Notes: generated by a model not told the origin, from the letters alone. 64,000 nucleotides of DNA from Frondihabitans sp. PhB188 (GCF_003752365.1 NZ_RJUO01000001.1:930001-994000); one strand, 5' to 3'. Numbered from the stretch's first letter, positions 43,589 through 51,994 are shown. Numbers and translations: made by a program.

Positions 43589-44347
43589 ATGGTCGACTGG
43601 TTCTTTGGGCTTCTGACACCCACTCAATGGGACGCCTGGAGAGGTTGGCTGACCACGCTCGGCGGCCTGTTGGCGTTGCCCGTCGCAACGAGCACGTACC
43701 TCCGGAACGGACGCATCAAGAGGGAAGAACAGGCTCGCCTGGTGTTCTCGAAGTTCACACATGTCGAGAATCACAATCCCGGCTCGACTGTCCCTCTACT
43801 CCCGAACGGAGCACGCGTCGGCAACGCCTGCGCCGCCCTGGGACTCATTAACAACCCGGACCCCGACTCTGAAGAGAAGATGCTCGGGGTGGCGCTCCTG
43901 CCGCTGAATCAGACGACCGTCATCATTCACAACGGCAGTAAGGAGTTGATCGGGCCCGCTCGCGTGCAGATAGTCAACGGCGGCACGGGCCGCACCTGGG
44001 ACGACTTCTCCATCAGCGTCGGCGCCATCGACCCAGAGACTGACTACGTCGTCAACTTCACGTGGGAGAACGACGTTTATCCCGGAATGCCCGCGCTGGC
44101 GACGACGGTAATCTTCCGCGACGCGAGCGGACAGTGGTGGCGAAGGCACCGCTCGGAGCCGATTGAGCATGTGCATGACGACCCGGAGAACGCGGGGCCG
44201 ACGCCCGCGGAGCGGGTGACGATTCGCGCCAACCAGCAGGCGATGGGAATCCCCACGGAGCATCAACTCGTGGAACCGAATGTGCGTCTTCGCGTTCGGT
44301 GGCACCGATTCTGGCGAGCTCGAGCCGGTAAGTCACCCATACCGTGA
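43589..44347 (+). CDS. Hypothetical membrane-anchored protein
   Basis: 252 residues from ATG at 43589, 6 nt after TACGCT. One N-terminal membrane segment (LTTLGGLLALPVATSTYL, about 20-38) precedes a basic stretch (RNGRIKREEQARL) and a long soluble, beta-rich domain with regular hydrophobic strands (TTVIIHNGSKELIGPARVQIVNGG; YVVNFTWENDV; TVIFRDASGQWWRRH). The topology suggests a cytoplasmic domain behind a signal anchor. Similar orphan proteins occur in accessory regions; I do not recognise a named family. Confidence 0.65.
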   Translation: MVDWFFGLLTPTQWDAWRGWLTTLGGLLALPVATSTYLRNGRIKREEQARLVFSKFTHVENHNPGSTVPLLPNGARVGNACAALGLINNPDPDSEEKMLGVALLPLNQTTVIIHNGSKELIGPARVQIVNGGTGRTWDDFSISVGAIDPETDYVVNFTWENDVYPGMPALATTVIFRDASGQWWRRHRSEPIEHVHDDPENAGPTPAERVTIRANQQAMGIPTEHQLVEPNVRLRVRWHRFWRARAGKSPIP

Positions 44348-44356
44348 CGGGGATCT

Positions 44357-44470
44357 CTAGCGTTCGCTCACGGCCAGGAGTTCCTTGTAGAGCCGCCGGC
44401 GATCTTTGGCGCCTTGGCCGTAGTCGATAACCGTCGTAGCGACGGTAGGTCTCCAACCTGCTTCAACTTG
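44357..44470 (-). pseudogene. Possible 3' gene remnant
   Basis: A minus-strand frame reads VEAGWRPTVATTVIDYGQG then AKDRRRLYKELLAVSER and stops. It looks like the end of a real protein but has an in-frame stop a few codons upstream and no start. The parent gene is not identified. Confidence 0.3.
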
Positions 44471-44473
44471 GGT

Positions 44474-44925
44474 TCAACTTCCTTGTCCGGGTGTGAAGCT
44501 GAGCTCGATTACGCCAGCCCACACTCGCCAGGTGAACCCCACGGTGAGAATGGCCCCGGCGGTGGTCGCTTCCTTGAATTTGAAGCGCCTCGATGTGCGG
44601 ACCACCTCGGAGATCAATGCGGGCAGTGACTCGCGAGGTGTCTCAAGAGGGAAGGTGGCCGAGCTTCGCGCCCGCGAACTCGACACCTTCAAATCGCTTT
44701 CCATGCCATCGCTCTCCTCCGAAATCGCCACGATCAGATGATCCTCGAGACCTCTTTCGGATAGGAGCGAAAGACGGACCTTCAGCGCGATGCCGCCAAT
44801 TTGCTCACCACTCTCACTGCGGTGCGGACCATGGCGCCCTCGCTTTGTACCTCCGCTTCGATGTGGACGGGCCGTTCTTCAAACTCAACCCTGCGGGAAA
44901 TCTCGTCGCCGCGGGAGAAAGCCAT
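44474..44925 (-). pseudogene. Hypothetical gene broken by a frameshift
   Basis: From ATG at 44925 the frame reads MAFSRGDEISRRVEFEERPV and HIEAEVQSEGAMVRTAVRVV before stopping at 44782. The next frame continues as IGGIALKVRLSLLSERGLED, then HLIVAISEESDG and VGFTWRVWAGVIELSFTPG, to 44474. Both halves look protein-like, so a one-base change near 44785-44825 probably split one gene of about 150 codons. Family unknown. Confidence 0.45.
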
Positions 44926-45105
44926 GTCCTCGTAGGCTGGCGGTACCTTCGGTAGGTGCAGATGTCGAGCGGCCCTTTGACGGCTGTTTCCTCGGCAAAG
45001 TTGCCGGGGCGATCGTGACAGTCCCTGACGACTAAAGTCCGTAGCCCCGTCCCACGGCGACACCGTAAGGGACACTTGCTGGCCTTAGATCGGACTCCTT
45101 GCGCT

Positions 45106-45501
45106 CTAAAAGGCCATTGCGCGATTGAGGACGTGCCAGACGATGCCGTTCAAGACCATGAGGAGCATGCCAGCGGCCGGGCCCGCGAAAAGCAGCTGGT
45201 GGCTTCGCCGTTTTCGCGTCCCGACCTAGATGGCCGCACCGACGAACGTCGCTAAACCGAAGAGGAACGCAAACGGCACAGTGACGTTTCCGAAGGTCCA
45301 GTCGCAGTTGTCCGCGCCTGTTCCGACGTCTGCGCACGCACCGGACTGCGTGTAGAGCCAAGTTGAACGGAACGACTCGAAGACGGCTGCGTAAAAAACG
45401 ATGAATTGCAGGGCAAAGAGTCCAGTAACCCCAAGCCATCGAAGCACGCTGAAGCCTCGACGTCTGACCTCGGGTTCACCCGTCGCATCAGCAGCAGTCA
45501 C
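45106..45501 (-). pseudogene. Small membrane protein gene with in-frame internal TAG
   Basis: From GTG at 45501 the protein has two membrane segments (WLGVTGLFALQFIVFYAAVF; VPFAFLFGLATFVGAAI) around a loop with two Cys. It stops at TAG 45226-45228. The same frame continues with RKRRSHQLLFAGPAAG and MLLMVLNGIVWHVLNRAMAF, another membrane-like segment, to TAG at 45106. A nonsense mutation in a three-helix protein of about 130 codons is the likely reading; the 91-residue product may still be made. Confidence 0.45.
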
Positions 45502-45786
45502 AGCCCCAGTCCTTCGTCGGCTTCGCGCGTTTCAAGTCTTCGACCAGAGATTACATAGCCTTCTTGGTGCACGTATTTACCCCAGAACGGGGCGGGCCAG
45601 CGCCACATTGAGCGGCCGGGACTGCTGTCAAATCAGTTGACCAATCGCGCGCGCAAGCCGGACGCTCGCCGTTCGTCGGCAACGGCGTTCGCGGAGCAAG
45701 CGTCAGTCTGGCGCATGCATTTCAGCAATGCCCCGGTTCGACCCCCTCGGATTGAGGAACGCTACGCAGGTCCGGTTATCTGTCTG

Positions 45787-45792
45787 TATGGT
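45787..45792 (+). promoter_or_regulatory. Leaderless -10 hexamer
   Basis: TATGGT followed by 6 nt and the ATG at 45799; an intact promoter in front of a split gene. Confidence 0.5.
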
Positions 45793-45798
45793 CGGGTC

Positions 45799-45989
45799 AT
45801 GAACCGGACTCGTGGGCAATTCTTGACCTCCGCCGTGGTGCTTGGGGGCTGGGAGTGATCATGCTTGCGCTCGGGTGGCTCCTTCAGTCGACGCACCACG
45901 ATGCGGCCGTTCTGTTCTTTGGCGGACTTTCTGTTCTCGTTCTGGCAGCAGCCGGAACCGTGATTGCCTTTCGAGCGCCGCGACGCTGA
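45799..45989 (+). pseudogene. Small two-helix membrane protein gene split at a G run
   Basis: ATG at 45799 starts MNRTRGQFLTSAVVLGG and meets TGA at 45856. The -1 frame continues smoothly from the GGGGG at 45844-45848: GVIMLALGWLLQSTHHDAAV, then LFFGGLSVLVLAAAGTVIAF and RAPRR, to TGA at 45987. One extra G, or -1 slippage at the run, restores a 63-residue protein with two membrane helices. Confidence 0.5.
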
Positions 45990-46582
45990 CGTCCCGATCT
46001 ACCTAGGTCCGCTCTTCGGACTGTTGGCGAAACGGAGGACTATACGAGCGCGAGAGCCGGACGACCACCACTCTTCTCCCTCTAGGTTTGCGCTTCAACA
46101 CGAGACGGCGTCCGCGATGTGCGTATAACCCGCACGATGAAGTGCACGGTGGCGGGGCGGTAACTGCAACCACAGCGCCAAGACCAGAGCGAAAGCAAGC
46201 TCCGCAGACGACTCCGTCAAATCGGGGCGATTTCCGCGACGCCGAGAACCGTCAGAAACGGTCACCTTAGCGTTCTGACGCTTTCGGTTTTGACGATGAG
46301 TTTCGCTGGATCAAGAGCCCCCAGTATTCGCGGTTCGCCAAGCGCGCTGCAACGACCTCCAGAAACGATCGCTATCGCGGGACGTGTCCGATAGCGGATC
46401 GGGACCGGACGAGTGACGCCCTGTTGCCCCTGGATCCTGCCGAGCATTCATGCTCTGCACGCTTTTGGGGTTTTCGTTGCGCTACAGTCTCCTGCAGAGG
46501 GAAAAAACTCTGCTTTGCCCCGGCAAGTGGAACCGCGCACACGTCTCATGGGAGTCGTCACTTCTTCATCAAAGGAGTGCCC
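45990..46582. other. 593-bp region without a supported gene
   Basis: No convincing gene is seen. CGTCAGAAACG / CGTTCTGACG forms an inverted repeat at 46250-46280. TACAGT at 46483-46488 may be the -10 of the hydrolase gene that starts at 46583. Short open frames on both strands lack starts with any signal. Confidence 0.5.
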
Positions 46583-47620
46583 ATGTCTGAACGAACCGCC
46601 CGGCCGCCGTTCGACCCCGAGCTCGCGCCCTTCCTCACCGCGCTCGAATCTCGCGGCTCCTTCGCTCTTACGCCCGAGATGCTGCCCCGCATGCGGCAGC
46701 TCGACGTCACCGAGGACCTCCTCGACGAACGCCTGCGGAACCGCGGATATCAACGGCGAACCGTCTCCGTCCCCGGGCACCTCGGTGGTCGCATCAGCCT
46801 CGCGATCATCGACCGCATCGAGCGCGCCGGGACCACCACGGGCGTCTATACCATCCACGGTGGAGGCATGATGTTCGGCCACTACCTGGGCAACCTCGAC
46901 TCGTACGACGACTGGCTGCTCGACCACGACATCGTGCTTATCAGCGTCGACTACCGCCTCGCCCCCGAGCACCCCGACCCTTACCCTGTCGAGGACTGCT
47001 ACGCCGGCCTCGTCTGGGTCGCAGAGAACGCCCCCAAACTCGGCATCGATCCGGGTCGGATCGTGATCGCAGGACAAAGCGCCGGCGGTGGGCTCGCCGC
47101 CGGCACAGCGCTCCTTTCGCGAGACCGGAAGGGACCCGAGCTGATGGCCCAGATCCTCGTCTCTCCCATGCTTGACGATCGTGACGACACGGTGTCGACC
47201 ATGCAGATGGATGGTGTCGGGGTCGCGGACCGCCAGATGACCATCTTCGGCTGGAACGCCTACCTCGGATCACGCCGCGCTACCGAAAACGTCTCCGCAT
47301 ACGCCGCACCAGCCCGCGCCACGGATTTGTCTGGATTGCCGCGAACCTACATCGACTGCGGCAGCGCAGAGGTTTTCCGCGACGAAGACGTCACCTTCGC
47401 CAGCCGCCTCTGGGCTGCCGGGGTCGACGCGGAACTCCACGTCTGGCCAGGAGCCTTCCACGGGTTCACCAGCATGATGCCCGACGCCGCCATCTCCAGG
47501 ACCGCCATCGCAGGCCTCGGGGACTGGACCCGACGGCTACTCGGCGCGCCCCAGCCGGTCCGACTCCATGACCTGGAATGCCAAACAACGCAAGTTGACG
47601 AAAATCAACCGTCTCAGTAG
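46583..47620 (+). CDS. Alpha/beta hydrolase, hormone-sensitive-lipase family esterase
   Basis: 345 residues from ATG at 46583, five bases after AAAGGAG. HSL-family signature: the oxyanion motif HGGGMMFG near residue 94, DYRLAPEHPDPYP, nucleophile Ser166 in IAGQSAGGG, and the His in AFHGFTS near the end. It cleaves carboxyl esters of small or medium acyl chains, intracellularly (no signal peptide). The C-terminus is extended by about 20 polar residues. It converges on the FAD monooxygenase gene with only 8 bp between stops. A shared detoxification or catabolic role is possible but unproven. Confidence 0.9.
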   Translation: MSERTARPPFDPELAPFLTALESRGSFALTPEMLPRMRQLDVTEDLLDERLRNRGYQRRTVSVPGHLGGRISLAIIDRIERAGTTTGVYTIHGGGMMFGHYLGNLDSYDDWLLDHDIVLISVDYRLAPEHPDPYPVEDCYAGLVWVAENAPKLGIDPGRIVIAGQSAGGGLAAGTALLSRDRKGPELMAQILVSPMLDDRDDTVSTMQMDGVGVADRQMTIFGWNAYLGSRRATENVSAYAAPARATDLSGLPRTYIDCGSAEVFRDEDVTFASRLWAAGVDAELHVWPGAFHGFTSMMPDAAISRTAIAGLGDWTRRLLGAPQPVRLHDLECQTTQVDENQPSQ

Positions 47621-47628
47621 CCGATCAG

Positions 47629-48909
47629 CTACCGGGCGCGGTCTGCAGAAATCCGTTGCGCCGATGATTCAGCCGATGCTTGCTCATAGTGGGGAAGAGC
47701 CCACGCGCCACCTCGATCCGTCGTAGCTCGTGCTGCAACGCGTTCGGGGATGCGGAGGGCGCAGGCCCCGGAGAACGCCGCCTGGAGCGCAGCGACAGCA
47801 AGTCTCCGCCGCGGGAACCCGAACGCCAGCAGACGAGGTTTCACCACGGCCTGGATCTCATCAACGAAGGGGCGAAGGGTCAAGTCATACCGGCGTAGGG
47901 CGCCCTCCAGGTCGTCGGGCGTGGCGTTGATCTCACCAGCGAGGACGTACGCCCCGACAAGCCCGCCCGAGATGCCCATACCGCTATAAGGCGAGGCGCA
48001 GTGCGCGGCATCTCCGAGCAGGACGACGCGGCCCTTCGACCAGGTGCCGGTGCGGACCTGCAACACTTCCTGCGAGTAAAAGAACGGTGCCTCTTCCATA
48101 CCGTCGGTGAACCGCTGCGTCTGCCAACCGGCATTCCGGAACCGGTCACTCCAGAACCGTTGCTGGTCCGCGATCGGAGCGCGGTGGATTGCCGAGGCCT
48201 GAGCCGACGAGTCGCGGACGATGAAGTACGCCTGCGTCTCGGCCGCGTTGTGGCTGCGCCGCATGATCTGCCGGCCACCCGGCGCGGCGTAGGTCTCTCG
48301 CATGTCGCTGTCGGAGGCGACTCGGGGCACGAACCAATACGCCATGTGCAAACCGGTCCGCCAGTAGACGTCCGCTCCCTCAGGAAGGATGGCTCGTCGG
48401 ATTCGGGATCCCTGACCGTCAGCTCCCACGAGCAGATCGAAGGTCTCCTCGGAGCCGTTGGAGAAGTGGGCGGTGACCTGGTCCTGAGCCTGGTCGAACC
48501 CGTCGACGGTCAGCCCGAAGCGATAGTCGACGTCGTCTTTCGTGGCGTCGTGGAGGATACGGACGAGATCGCCGCGCATGATCTCGAACTCGGAGGTGAA
48601 GGTCTGCTTTCCCTCACCGGAGGTGTTCGCCATGATCGCTCCGAGCTGTCGTCCGGCTCCGTTCACGAATGCGACACCGGGCTCGGTGACGAGATGCGCC
48701 CGGACCTCGTCCAACAGGCCCATCGCGACGATCGCCTCGATGCCCTGCCCGCGCAGGTCGACCTGCGCTCCTGTTGCCCGGAGCGCTGGGTACCGCTCCG
48801 CCACCGTGACCCGATGACCGGCTCGCGCCAACCAGAACGCCAGTGCAGGACCGGCGACTCCACCGCCTGCAATGAGGACCCTCAATGACTTCTTCTTCTC
48901 CGCGACCAT
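47629..48909 (-). CDS. FAD-dependent monooxygenase, TetX-like candidate
   Basis: 426 residues from ATG at 48909, with GGGAG nine bases before it. Class A flavoprotein monooxygenase motifs are complete: VLIAGGGVAGPALAFWLARAG (dinucleotide fold), VGADGQGSR with Asp164, and GRVVLLGDAAHCASPYSGMG with Asp300. The substrate-entry middle domain and a C-terminal helix are present. The gene is divergent from a repressor that closely resembles the tetracycline repressor, and its promoter overlaps a tetO-like palindrome. Oxidation of a tetracycline-like polyketide is therefore plausible, but the family also hydroxylates many aromatic compounds. Confidence 0.88.
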   Translation of the reverse strand: MVAEKKKSLRVLIAGGGVAGPALAFWLARAGHRVTVAERYPALRATGAQVDLRGQGIEAIVAMGLLDEVRAHLVTEPGVAFVNGAGRQLGAIMANTSGEGKQTFTSEFEIMRGDLVRILHDATKDDVDYRFGLTVDGFDQAQDQVTAHFSNGSEETFDLLVGADGQGSRIRRAILPEGADVYWRTGLHMAYWFVPRVASDSDMRETYAAPGGRQIMRRSHNAAETQAYFIVRDSSAQASAIHRAPIADQQRFWSDRFRNAGWQTQRFTDGMEEAPFFYSQEVLQVRTGTWSKGRVVLLGDAAHCASPYSGMGISGGLVGAYVLAGEINATPDDLEGALRRYDLTLRPFVDEIQAVVKPRLLAFGFPRRRLAVAALQAAFSGACALRIPERVAARATTDRGGAWALPHYEQASAESSAQRISADRAR

Positions 48910-48927
48910 GACATTGCTCCCATTAAT

Positions 48928-48975
48928 CTATCGGTGATAGTTGCTGTGCCCGAAGTGTGCGCCTATCGGTGATAG
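48928..48975. promoter_or_regulatory. Two tetO-like operators in a divergent promoter
   Basis: The palindrome CTATCGGTGATAG occurs at 48928-48940 and again at 48963-48975. It matches the tetracycline operator core CTATCAnTGATAG at all but one or two central positions. Each copy overlaps a TAGATT -10: one serves the monooxygenase on the minus strand, the other (48973-48978) stands 7 nt before the repressor ATG at 48986. The double-operator, divergent layout is that of the classic tet control region. Confidence 0.85.
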
Positions 48976-48985
48976 ATTGTCAAGC

Positions 48986-49579
48986 ATGGCGAAAATTGAT
49001 AGAGGGGCAGTGGTCCGGGAAGCGTTGGCGCTGCTCGATGACGTGGGCCTGGATGGGGTCAGTACTCGTGCGGTTGCTCGGCGACTCGGGGTGGAGCAGC
49101 CGTCTCTGTATTGGCACTTCAAGAACAAGCAGGAACTACTGGCAGCCATGGCCGCGGCCGCGCTTGAGCGGCACGAGGAGCTTCCGCTACCGCAGGTGGG
49201 CGACGACTGGAAGTCGTGGTTCCTGGAGAACTATCGGAGTTTCCGCGGTGCCCTCCTGGCGCATCGCGACGGGGCACGCCTCCACGCTGGCTCCGTCCCC
49301 GACGGCGCCTCCCGGGAACGGCTCCTGCGGAAGTTCGCGTTCCTCATCGAGGCCGGCGTGGCCGAGCAGGATGCAATCACGGGGATGCTCGCTGCGAGCA
49401 GGTTCACTGTCGGCAGCGCCCTCGAGCAACAGGCAGACCCCGACGCGGACGGGGCCTCGCCAGACGCAGTCGAGCAGCCCGTTGCCCCAACACACAAACA
49501 AGCCTTCGAGGCAGGCCTCCTGATGCTTCTCACCGGTCTCGAAGGCTCCACCGCAACCGCTAAAGCTAGACGACTCTGA
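48986..49579 (+). CDS. Tetracycline-repressor-like TetR regulator
   Basis: 197 residues from ATG at 48986 (leaderless). The DNA-binding domain is nearly that of Tet repressors: REALALLDDVGLDGVSTRAVARRLGVEQPSLYWHFKNKQELL, as against the known GVEQPTLYWHVKNKRALL. The ligand domain keeps SFRGALLAHRDGARLHAG, equivalent to the stretch of TetR that carries Phe86 and the magnesium-tetracycline His100, then FTVGSALEQQ and FEAGLLMLLTGLE. This is far closer than generic TetR-family proteins. With two tetO-like sites it should repress itself and the divergent monooxygenase until a tetracycline-like ligand binds. Confidence 0.88.
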   Translation: MAKIDRGAVVREALALLDDVGLDGVSTRAVARRLGVEQPSLYWHFKNKQELLAAMAAAALERHEELPLPQVGDDWKSWFLENYRSFRGALLAHRDGARLHAGSVPDGASRERLLRKFAFLIEAGVAEQDAITGMLAASRFTVGSALEQQADPDADGASPDAVEQPVAPTHKQAFEAGLLMLLTGLEGSTATAKARRL

Positions 49580-49686
49580 CGCACTTCAGTGCACCGGGAA
49601 CACCGGTACTACTTGCCTCTCATAGTTCGGAGTCTCGATAGCCGAACCCCTAGTGTGCGCTCTGGGCCAACGCCGACCTTGGTCGG

Positions 49687-50274
49687 TCAAAGAAGTACCC
49701 GGCTGCCCTCGAAGTCCTGAGCCTGGCGAGGGAGCCCGGAGAGATACAGAGTGAGAATCCGTGTGGCGTCAAAGGTCGCTGCTCGCGCCGCGCCGTACAT
49801 GAGAAGCGCATCGACGACGGCGACGAGATCTCGTGCATGAGTAGACGGGTCAAGGACGTGCAACGCTCGCAGTACGCCCTCTGCCGCTTGAAGCAGAAGC
49901 TGCCGCACCGGGGCCTGCTCGGTGAGAGCGCCACGCATTTCATCGTCGTGTCGCAGCTCGAACAAGAGCGCGAACCTCGCGGCCTGAGCATCTTCCCGCA
50001 ACGACAGGTGCTCGAGGAAGCCGACGGCCACTGCGGCCGCTTGCGCCGGCGTGAGGCTCGGCGGCACCACGAGACCATCGAGGTCCTGCTGCGTGTAGTC
50101 GGCGAGCCGGTCGACGACGAGGGCCGTGAGATCGCGGCGGGTCTTGGCGTAATAGGTCGTAGAACCGGGAGGGAGTTCTGCCTCTGTGTCGACGGCACGA
50201 TGCGTGAGCGCGCGGATACCTCCGCGGGCGATCAGGCGCACCCCGGCGTCCCCGATGTCGTCTAGCCGCGTCAT
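49687..50274 (-). CDS. TetR family transcriptional regulator
   Basis: 195 residues from ATG at 50274, with GAGGAG six bases earlier. N-terminal HTH: LIARGGIRALTHRAVDTEAELPPGSTTYYAKTRRDL, a variant of the usual form in which TYYAKTRR replaces the more common YYHFxxK. It is divergent from the NAD(P)-binding oxidoreductase gene, and two CTCTAC/TAGAG palindromes lie between them. It probably represses the oxidoreductase. Confidence 0.85.
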   Translation of the reverse strand: MTRLDDIGDAGVRLIARGGIRALTHRAVDTEAELPPGSTTYYAKTRRDLTALVVDRLADYTQQDLDGLVVPPSLTPAQAAAVAVGFLEHLSLREDAQAARFALLFELRHDDEMRGALTEQAPVRQLLLQAAEGVLRALHVLDPSTHARDLVAVVDALLMYGAARAATFDATRILTLYLSGLPRQAQDFEGSRVLL

Positions 50275-50294
50275 ATCGCTCCTCGTCTCCCACC

Positions 50295-50327
50295 CTCTAC
50301 AATCTTAGAGTCTCTACGTCTGTAGAG
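50295..50327. promoter_or_regulatory. Two palindromic candidate operators between divergent genes
   Basis: CTCTACaatctTAGAG (50295-50310) and CTCTACgtctGTAGAG (50312-50327) share half-sites and lie side by side between the TetR gene (start 50274) and the oxidoreductase (start 50352). Confidence 0.65.
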
Positions 50328-50351
50328 CTTTGGTTACTGTGGAGGCATGCT

Positions 50352-51083
50352 GTGAAAGCGATCGTCATCGGTGGAGGAATCTCGGGCAGGGCAATTCAGG
50401 GGGCACTGGTAGAGCGCGGTGCGACCGTCGAGCTGCTGTCGCGATCAACAGGATTCGATGTTCTCCGAGACGACGCAGCCTCCCGACTCAACGGCGCGGA
50501 TGCCGTCGTGGAGGCCATCGGACGGTTCACCACGAGCCGGAAGAGGGCGACCGAGTTCTTCACGAAGTCCACGCGCGCCATCTCGGAAGCCACACGACTG
50601 GTCGGTGCTAAGCACGTGCTCTTGTCGATCGTGAATTGCGAGCTGCCTGAGGTTCAGGGATACGGGTACCTCGCCGGCAAGGCCGCCCAGGAGCATTTGG
50701 CGCACGAATTGAGCGCGGACCTCACAACTGTTCGAACGACGCAGTGGTTTGAATTCGCGCAGCAGACCCTCGAACGTATGGGCGCGGGGCCCGTTGCGCT
50801 CGTTCCACGAATGCTCATCCAGCCCGTTGCGTTGAGTGGCGTCGCGCAGGTCATTGCCGACGTCGCCGTGGGTCACCGCCACGGCGACGTCATCAACCTC
50901 GCGGGCCCGGAGTCGATGACTTTGAGTGAGATGGTGAGACGGGTCCGGCCGACCAAATCCCTGCGGCTTCCCCTGGCATTACCGGGTGCGACGTGGAGAG
51001 CGATCAGCGACGGAGCTTTGCTCCCGGCCGGTGACGTCGAGACGGTCGGTCCCACGTTCGTCGAGTGGCTCAAGAAAGCGTGA
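50352..51083 (+). CDS. NAD(P)-binding oxidoreductase (atypical SDR/NmrA-like)
   Basis: 243 residues from GTG at 50352, six bases after GGAGG. The N-terminal dinucleotide fold is clear (AIVIGGGISGRAIQGALVERG). The body fits atypical short-chain reductases: KHVLLSIVNCELPEVQGYGYLAGK with the Tyr-Lys pair, TVRTTQWFEF, and VINLAGPESMTLSEM. This group includes NAD(P)H-dependent quinone or flavin reductases and redox sensors. Divergent control by the TetR gene suggests an inducible detoxification role. Confidence 0.82.
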   Translation: MKAIVIGGGISGRAIQGALVERGATVELLSRSTGFDVLRDDAASRLNGADAVVEAIGRFTTSRKRATEFFTKSTRAISEATRLVGAKHVLLSIVNCELPEVQGYGYLAGKAAQEHLAHELSADLTTVRTTQWFEFAQQTLERMGAGPVALVPRMLIQPVALSGVAQVIADVAVGHRHGDVINLAGPESMTLSEMVRRVRPTKSLRLPLALPGATWRAISDGALLPAGDVETVGPTFVEWLKKA

Positions 51084-51172
51084 CGACTCGACGACAGGGA
51101 GTCGCAGTCGTCTGCAGCCGTGCCGAGACACGGTAACTCGGAGTCATAGCCTCGGCGGCGGTAGAATGCTGC

Positions 51173-51331
51173 ATGCGAGTCGCAATGGTGCTGGCGTCCG
51201 TCTCTGGCGACTATCTCTACAACCAGTACGTCCTGGAAACGATCAGATTCTTCCTGATCGTTGTCCTTCCAGCTTTGGCAATTGCCCTATTCGTGAGATT
51301 CATTCTTCGTCGGCGGCGAGATAAGGATTGA
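51173..51331 (+). CDS. Small single-pass membrane protein
   Basis: 52 residues from ATG at 51173, 5 nt after TAGAAT (51162-51167), a leaderless promoter. The sequence opens MRVAMVLASVSGDYLYNQYV, has one membrane helix (FFLIVVLPALAIALFV) and ends in RRRRDKD. It would face inside with its basic tail. Too short for family assignment; the promoter is the main support. Confidence 0.5.
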   Translation: MRVAMVLASVSGDYLYNQYVLETIRFFLIVVLPALAIALFVRFILRRRRDKD

Positions 51332-51352
51332 GTCGTCCTCCTACTGCGGCGG

Positions 51353-51358
51353 TATCTT
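51353..51358 (+). promoter_or_regulatory. Leaderless -10 hexamer
   Basis: TATCTT followed by 6 nt and the ATG at 51365. Confidence 0.5.
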
Positions 51359-51364
51359 CCGACC

Positions 51365-51994
51365 ATGAAATCGGAACGCGATGGCGTCAACACCGAAGAC
51401 TGGGTCGTCTTCGACGATGACGCCCTTCGCACCGCAAACGCGAAACGGCTCGAATTGCTGACGCCCATTCTGATCATCACTACGCCCGCGTGCGGCTTCG
51501 TCACCAGGACGGGCCCACTCCCGCCCTATGCACCGTGGTGGATCATCCTTCCAGCGGGAATGCTCCTGGGATTCCTGATCAGTTTGCTCGTGCGGGCCGG
51601 ATTCGCTTACACGTACCGGCCTTTCGCTGCCAACGAGAAGAACTTCGAAGTGCAGATCCGCGGTAAGACGAGCAGGGTTGCTGACGTGACAGCGGCAGGC
51701 GTCATGGTGATGTCGGGTGATGGGGTCGAGTTGGCGATTCGCTTGCGAGCCGGACATGGGCCCTGGGCGACGCTGCTCTTGAGAAATCACGACGGACCAG
51801 TACTGGACGCGTATCACCGCGACGTGCTCTTGGCTGTCATACGTGGGTCGTCGATCGTCCGGCCCCGTGACCCCTATGACAAGAACGGCACCTTTGGCAG
51901 GTACAACCATCCCTACACACTGGACCGAGCTGACGCCGAATCGTTCGTCATGAACCCTCCCGGGCCCGGCGATTCGCGACCCTGGGGCCAATGA
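51365..51994 (+). CDS. Hypothetical membrane protein
   Basis: 209 residues from ATG at 51365 (leaderless). Two close membrane segments (LLTPILIITTPACGFVT near 31-48; PWWIILPAGMLLGFLISLLV near 55-76) lead to a soluble cytoplasmic domain of about 125 residues (FEVQIRGKTSRVADVTAAGV; ATLLLRNHDGPVLDAYHRDVLLAVIRG). A late, conserved-looking FGRYNHPYTLDRADAESFV stretch ends the protein. I do not recognise the family. Confidence 0.62.
   Translation: MKSERDGVNTEDWVVFDDDALRTANAKRLELLTPILIITTPACGFVTRTGPLPPYAPWWIILPAGMLLGFLISLLVRAGFAYTYRPFAANEKNFEVQIRGKTSRVADVTAAGVMVMSGDGVELAIRLRAGHGPWATLLLRNHDGPVLDAYHRDVLLAVIRGSSIVRPRDPYDKNGTFGRYNHPYTLDRADAESFVMNPPGPGDSRPWGQ

Noticed and set aside
46137-46163. Eight-codon leaderless mini-frame after TATAAC
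   Set aside because: The spacing fits the local promoter rule but the peptide is too short, and no downstream gene is close enough for attenuation.
46088-46447. Short open frames on both strands (about 60 codons)
   Set aside because: No start signal, no conserved-looking sequence, and they overlap a hairpin; treated as non-coding.
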